Source: Sphingomonas sp. CCH21-G11 (GTDB taxonomy: Bacteria > Pseudomonadota > Alphaproteobacteria > Sphingomonadales > Sphingomonadaceae). From it: a stretch of 64,000 nt of DNA. Location of the stretch: assembly GCF_001555965.1 (NCBI RefSeq), contig NZ_LSHX01000054.1, positions 62,001 through 126,000 of the forward strand. Reading direction: 5' to 3'. Positions 63,295 to 64,000 of this stretch are shown here, piece by piece. A model generated the notes under the pieces. That model had not been told where the DNA came from, did no database searches, and saw only the letters and a program-made list of their open reading frames with translations. The position numbers and the translations under genes were made by a program. Position 1 is the stretch's first letter, and every line of letters begins with the position of its first letter.

Positions 63295-64000
63295 AGGATC
63301 GCCTCACGGGTCAGGAAGCTGCGGTTATAGTCCTGCAGGCCCGCGCCCGGCGCGAAGGCGATGCCGCCGCCCAGCGTGCCGAGCTGGACGATGCCGGCAT
63401 TGATCTGGGCGAGCAGGTCGTTCTGCTCGTTGGCCAGCGCGTTGGCGGTGTCCAGCTTGGCATTGGTGGCCCCGGTCGCGTCCTGGGCGGCGCGGATGCG
63501 ATCGTTCTCTGCCTTGATGATCGCCTCGGCCGTGCTGATCGCATTGCTGCGATCGGCGGCGAACTCACCGCCCGCCGTGCCGAAGGCATCGCGCGACACT
63601 TCGAGCAGCCGGCGGCTCAATTCCGCCAGCTGGTCGGCCGCGCCATCGACGCCGGCCTCCGCATCCGCGCGCACCTTGGCGATTTCCGCCTGCAGGGTGG
63701 TGCGCTGATCGACCAGCGACCCCTCGGCCAGGCTACCGAACCGGGTGTCGTCCAGAAACGCCTTCAGGCCGCTGACGCGCTGCTTGAGCAGATCATCGAC
63801 CAGCTTGGTGCGCTGCTCGACATTGACGCGCTCGATCGCGATGACGTCCAGGCCATAGTCGCGCGCGATGCGCAGCCGCTCCTTGGCCGTGCGGTCGAAC
63901 TCCGCCAGCTCCTGGCGGATCGCGGCACCGGGGCCACCCGCGAGGATCTCGACCTCCTGGACCTTCAGCGCCTCGCTGATCGCCTTGTTGAGGTCGCTCG
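63291..64000 (-). CDS. Phage tape-measure-like protein, C-terminal end (partial)
   Basis: Open from the window edge to the stop at 63291, about 236 residues, with no start in view. The sequence is helical and coiled-coil-like (SDLNKAISEALKVQEVEILAG at the edge; GLKAFLDDTRFGSLAEGSLVDQ; AFGTAGGEFAADRSNAISTAEAIIKAENDRIRAAQ). The segment LKAFLDDTRFGSLAEGS is typical of the end of tape-measure proteins in alphaproteobacterial siphophages. The following tail-tip gene overlaps by 4 bp. Confidence 0.6.
   Translation of the reverse strand, partial: SDLNKAISEALKVQEVEILAGGPGAAIRQELAEFDRTAKERLRIARDYGLDVIAIERVNVEQRTKLVDDLLKQRVSGLKAFLDDTRFGSLAEGSLVDQRTTLQAEIAKVRADAEAGVDGAADQLAELSRRLLEVSRDAFGTAGGEFAADRSNAISTAEAIIKAENDRIRAAQDATGATNAKLDTANALANEQNDLLAQINAGIVQLGTLGGGIAFAPGAGLQDYNRSFLTREAIL

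Larger units (their letters stand above)
56860..64000 (-). mobile_element. Partial transposable prophage, right end (late genes)
   Basis: All genes from 57011 to the edge are on the minus strand with 4-bp overlaps or short gaps: tape measure-like end, tail-tip protein, three small proteins, endolysin and spanins, transcribed toward the element end at 56860. No integrase, transposase, capsid or terminase gene is in the window, so the other ~30 kb lies to the right. The host gene broken at the boundary has no tRNA or attachment-site look, favouring transposition over site-specific integration. Confidence 0.8.

Noticed and set aside
61561..63330. 589-codon plus-strand open frame in the prophage
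   Set aside because: Shadow of the tail-tip gene; Arg/Gly/Asp-rich composition typical of GC-rich antisense frames and opposite to all prophage genes.
1..64000. tRNA genes, rRNA genes, CRISPR arrays
   Set aside because: I looked through the intergenic stretches and saw no cloverleaf consensus, ribosomal sequence, or regularly spaced direct repeats with unique spacers.

Overview
The window looks like chromosome from a high-GC alphaproteobacterium of the Sphingomonas group. Pointers are divK next to a DUF3572 gene, CarD, the rnd-like/lptC/lptA/lptB/rpoN order, the SUV3-like helicase/S4 protein/fdxA group, a TorF-type putative porin and sphingomonad-style dispersed palindromes. No rRNA, tRNA or CRISPR array was recognised. 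Most of the sequence is ordinary core genome. Only the last 7 kb is clearly foreign: the end of a prophage.

Layout, 0-25 kb. A partial DUF3426-like membrane protein; pyrC; a YgfZ-type folate protein; a Xaa-Pro aminopeptidase; a CPBP membrane protease; a two-gene ABC exporter; a DsbA-like thiol oxidoreductase with an M48/TPR protease (envelope quality control); RNase E; then an envelope group (N-acetylmuramoyl-L-alanine amidase, PBP1A). These are followed by prfB with an exported methyltransferase-like lipoprotein, the folate/flavin group thyA-folA-ribF, and ileS-lspA-DUF3035 lipoprotein.

Layout, 25-46 kb. A TorF porin; RidA, HAD and DUF3572 genes divergent from divK; a thioesterase-TetR operon with a visible operator; rpmG (too short for usual ORF cut-offs); dps; and an ATP-dependent DNA ligase. 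Next come glutaminyl cyclase, a double cold-shock protein, TerC, the LPS-transport operon with rpoN, an entericidin-like peptide and a small hypothetical protein. The remaining members of the ligase-associated DNA repair set follow: a metallo-beta-lactamase-fold exonuclease divergent from an Lhr-like helicase, a two-DTG aspartic protease, and PdeM. So all four parts of that repair cassette are present, but the ligase lies about 8 kb from the rest. A GIN-domain lipoprotein with a palindromic operator, CarD and FdxA close this part.

Layout, 46-64 kb. The S4 protein and SUV3-like helicase, an M23 endopeptidase, a HerA-like ATPase, a TIGR02186/TauE pair, and an NfrA-like/NfrB-like envelope pair. 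The NfrB-like glycosyltransferase is cut off at about 56,860. At that base a sequence starting TG and carrying three spaced CGACAA(AAA) repeats begins, as at the end of a Mu/Tn7-family transposable phage. From there to the window edge all genes run leftward: overlapping spanins, a GH24 endolysin, three small tail-associated or unknown proteins, a 1086-residue tail-tip protein with four EF-hand-like repeats, and the end of a tape-measure-like protein. My reading is that a transposable prophage has inserted into, and probably inactivated, a homologue of a phage-receptor gene.
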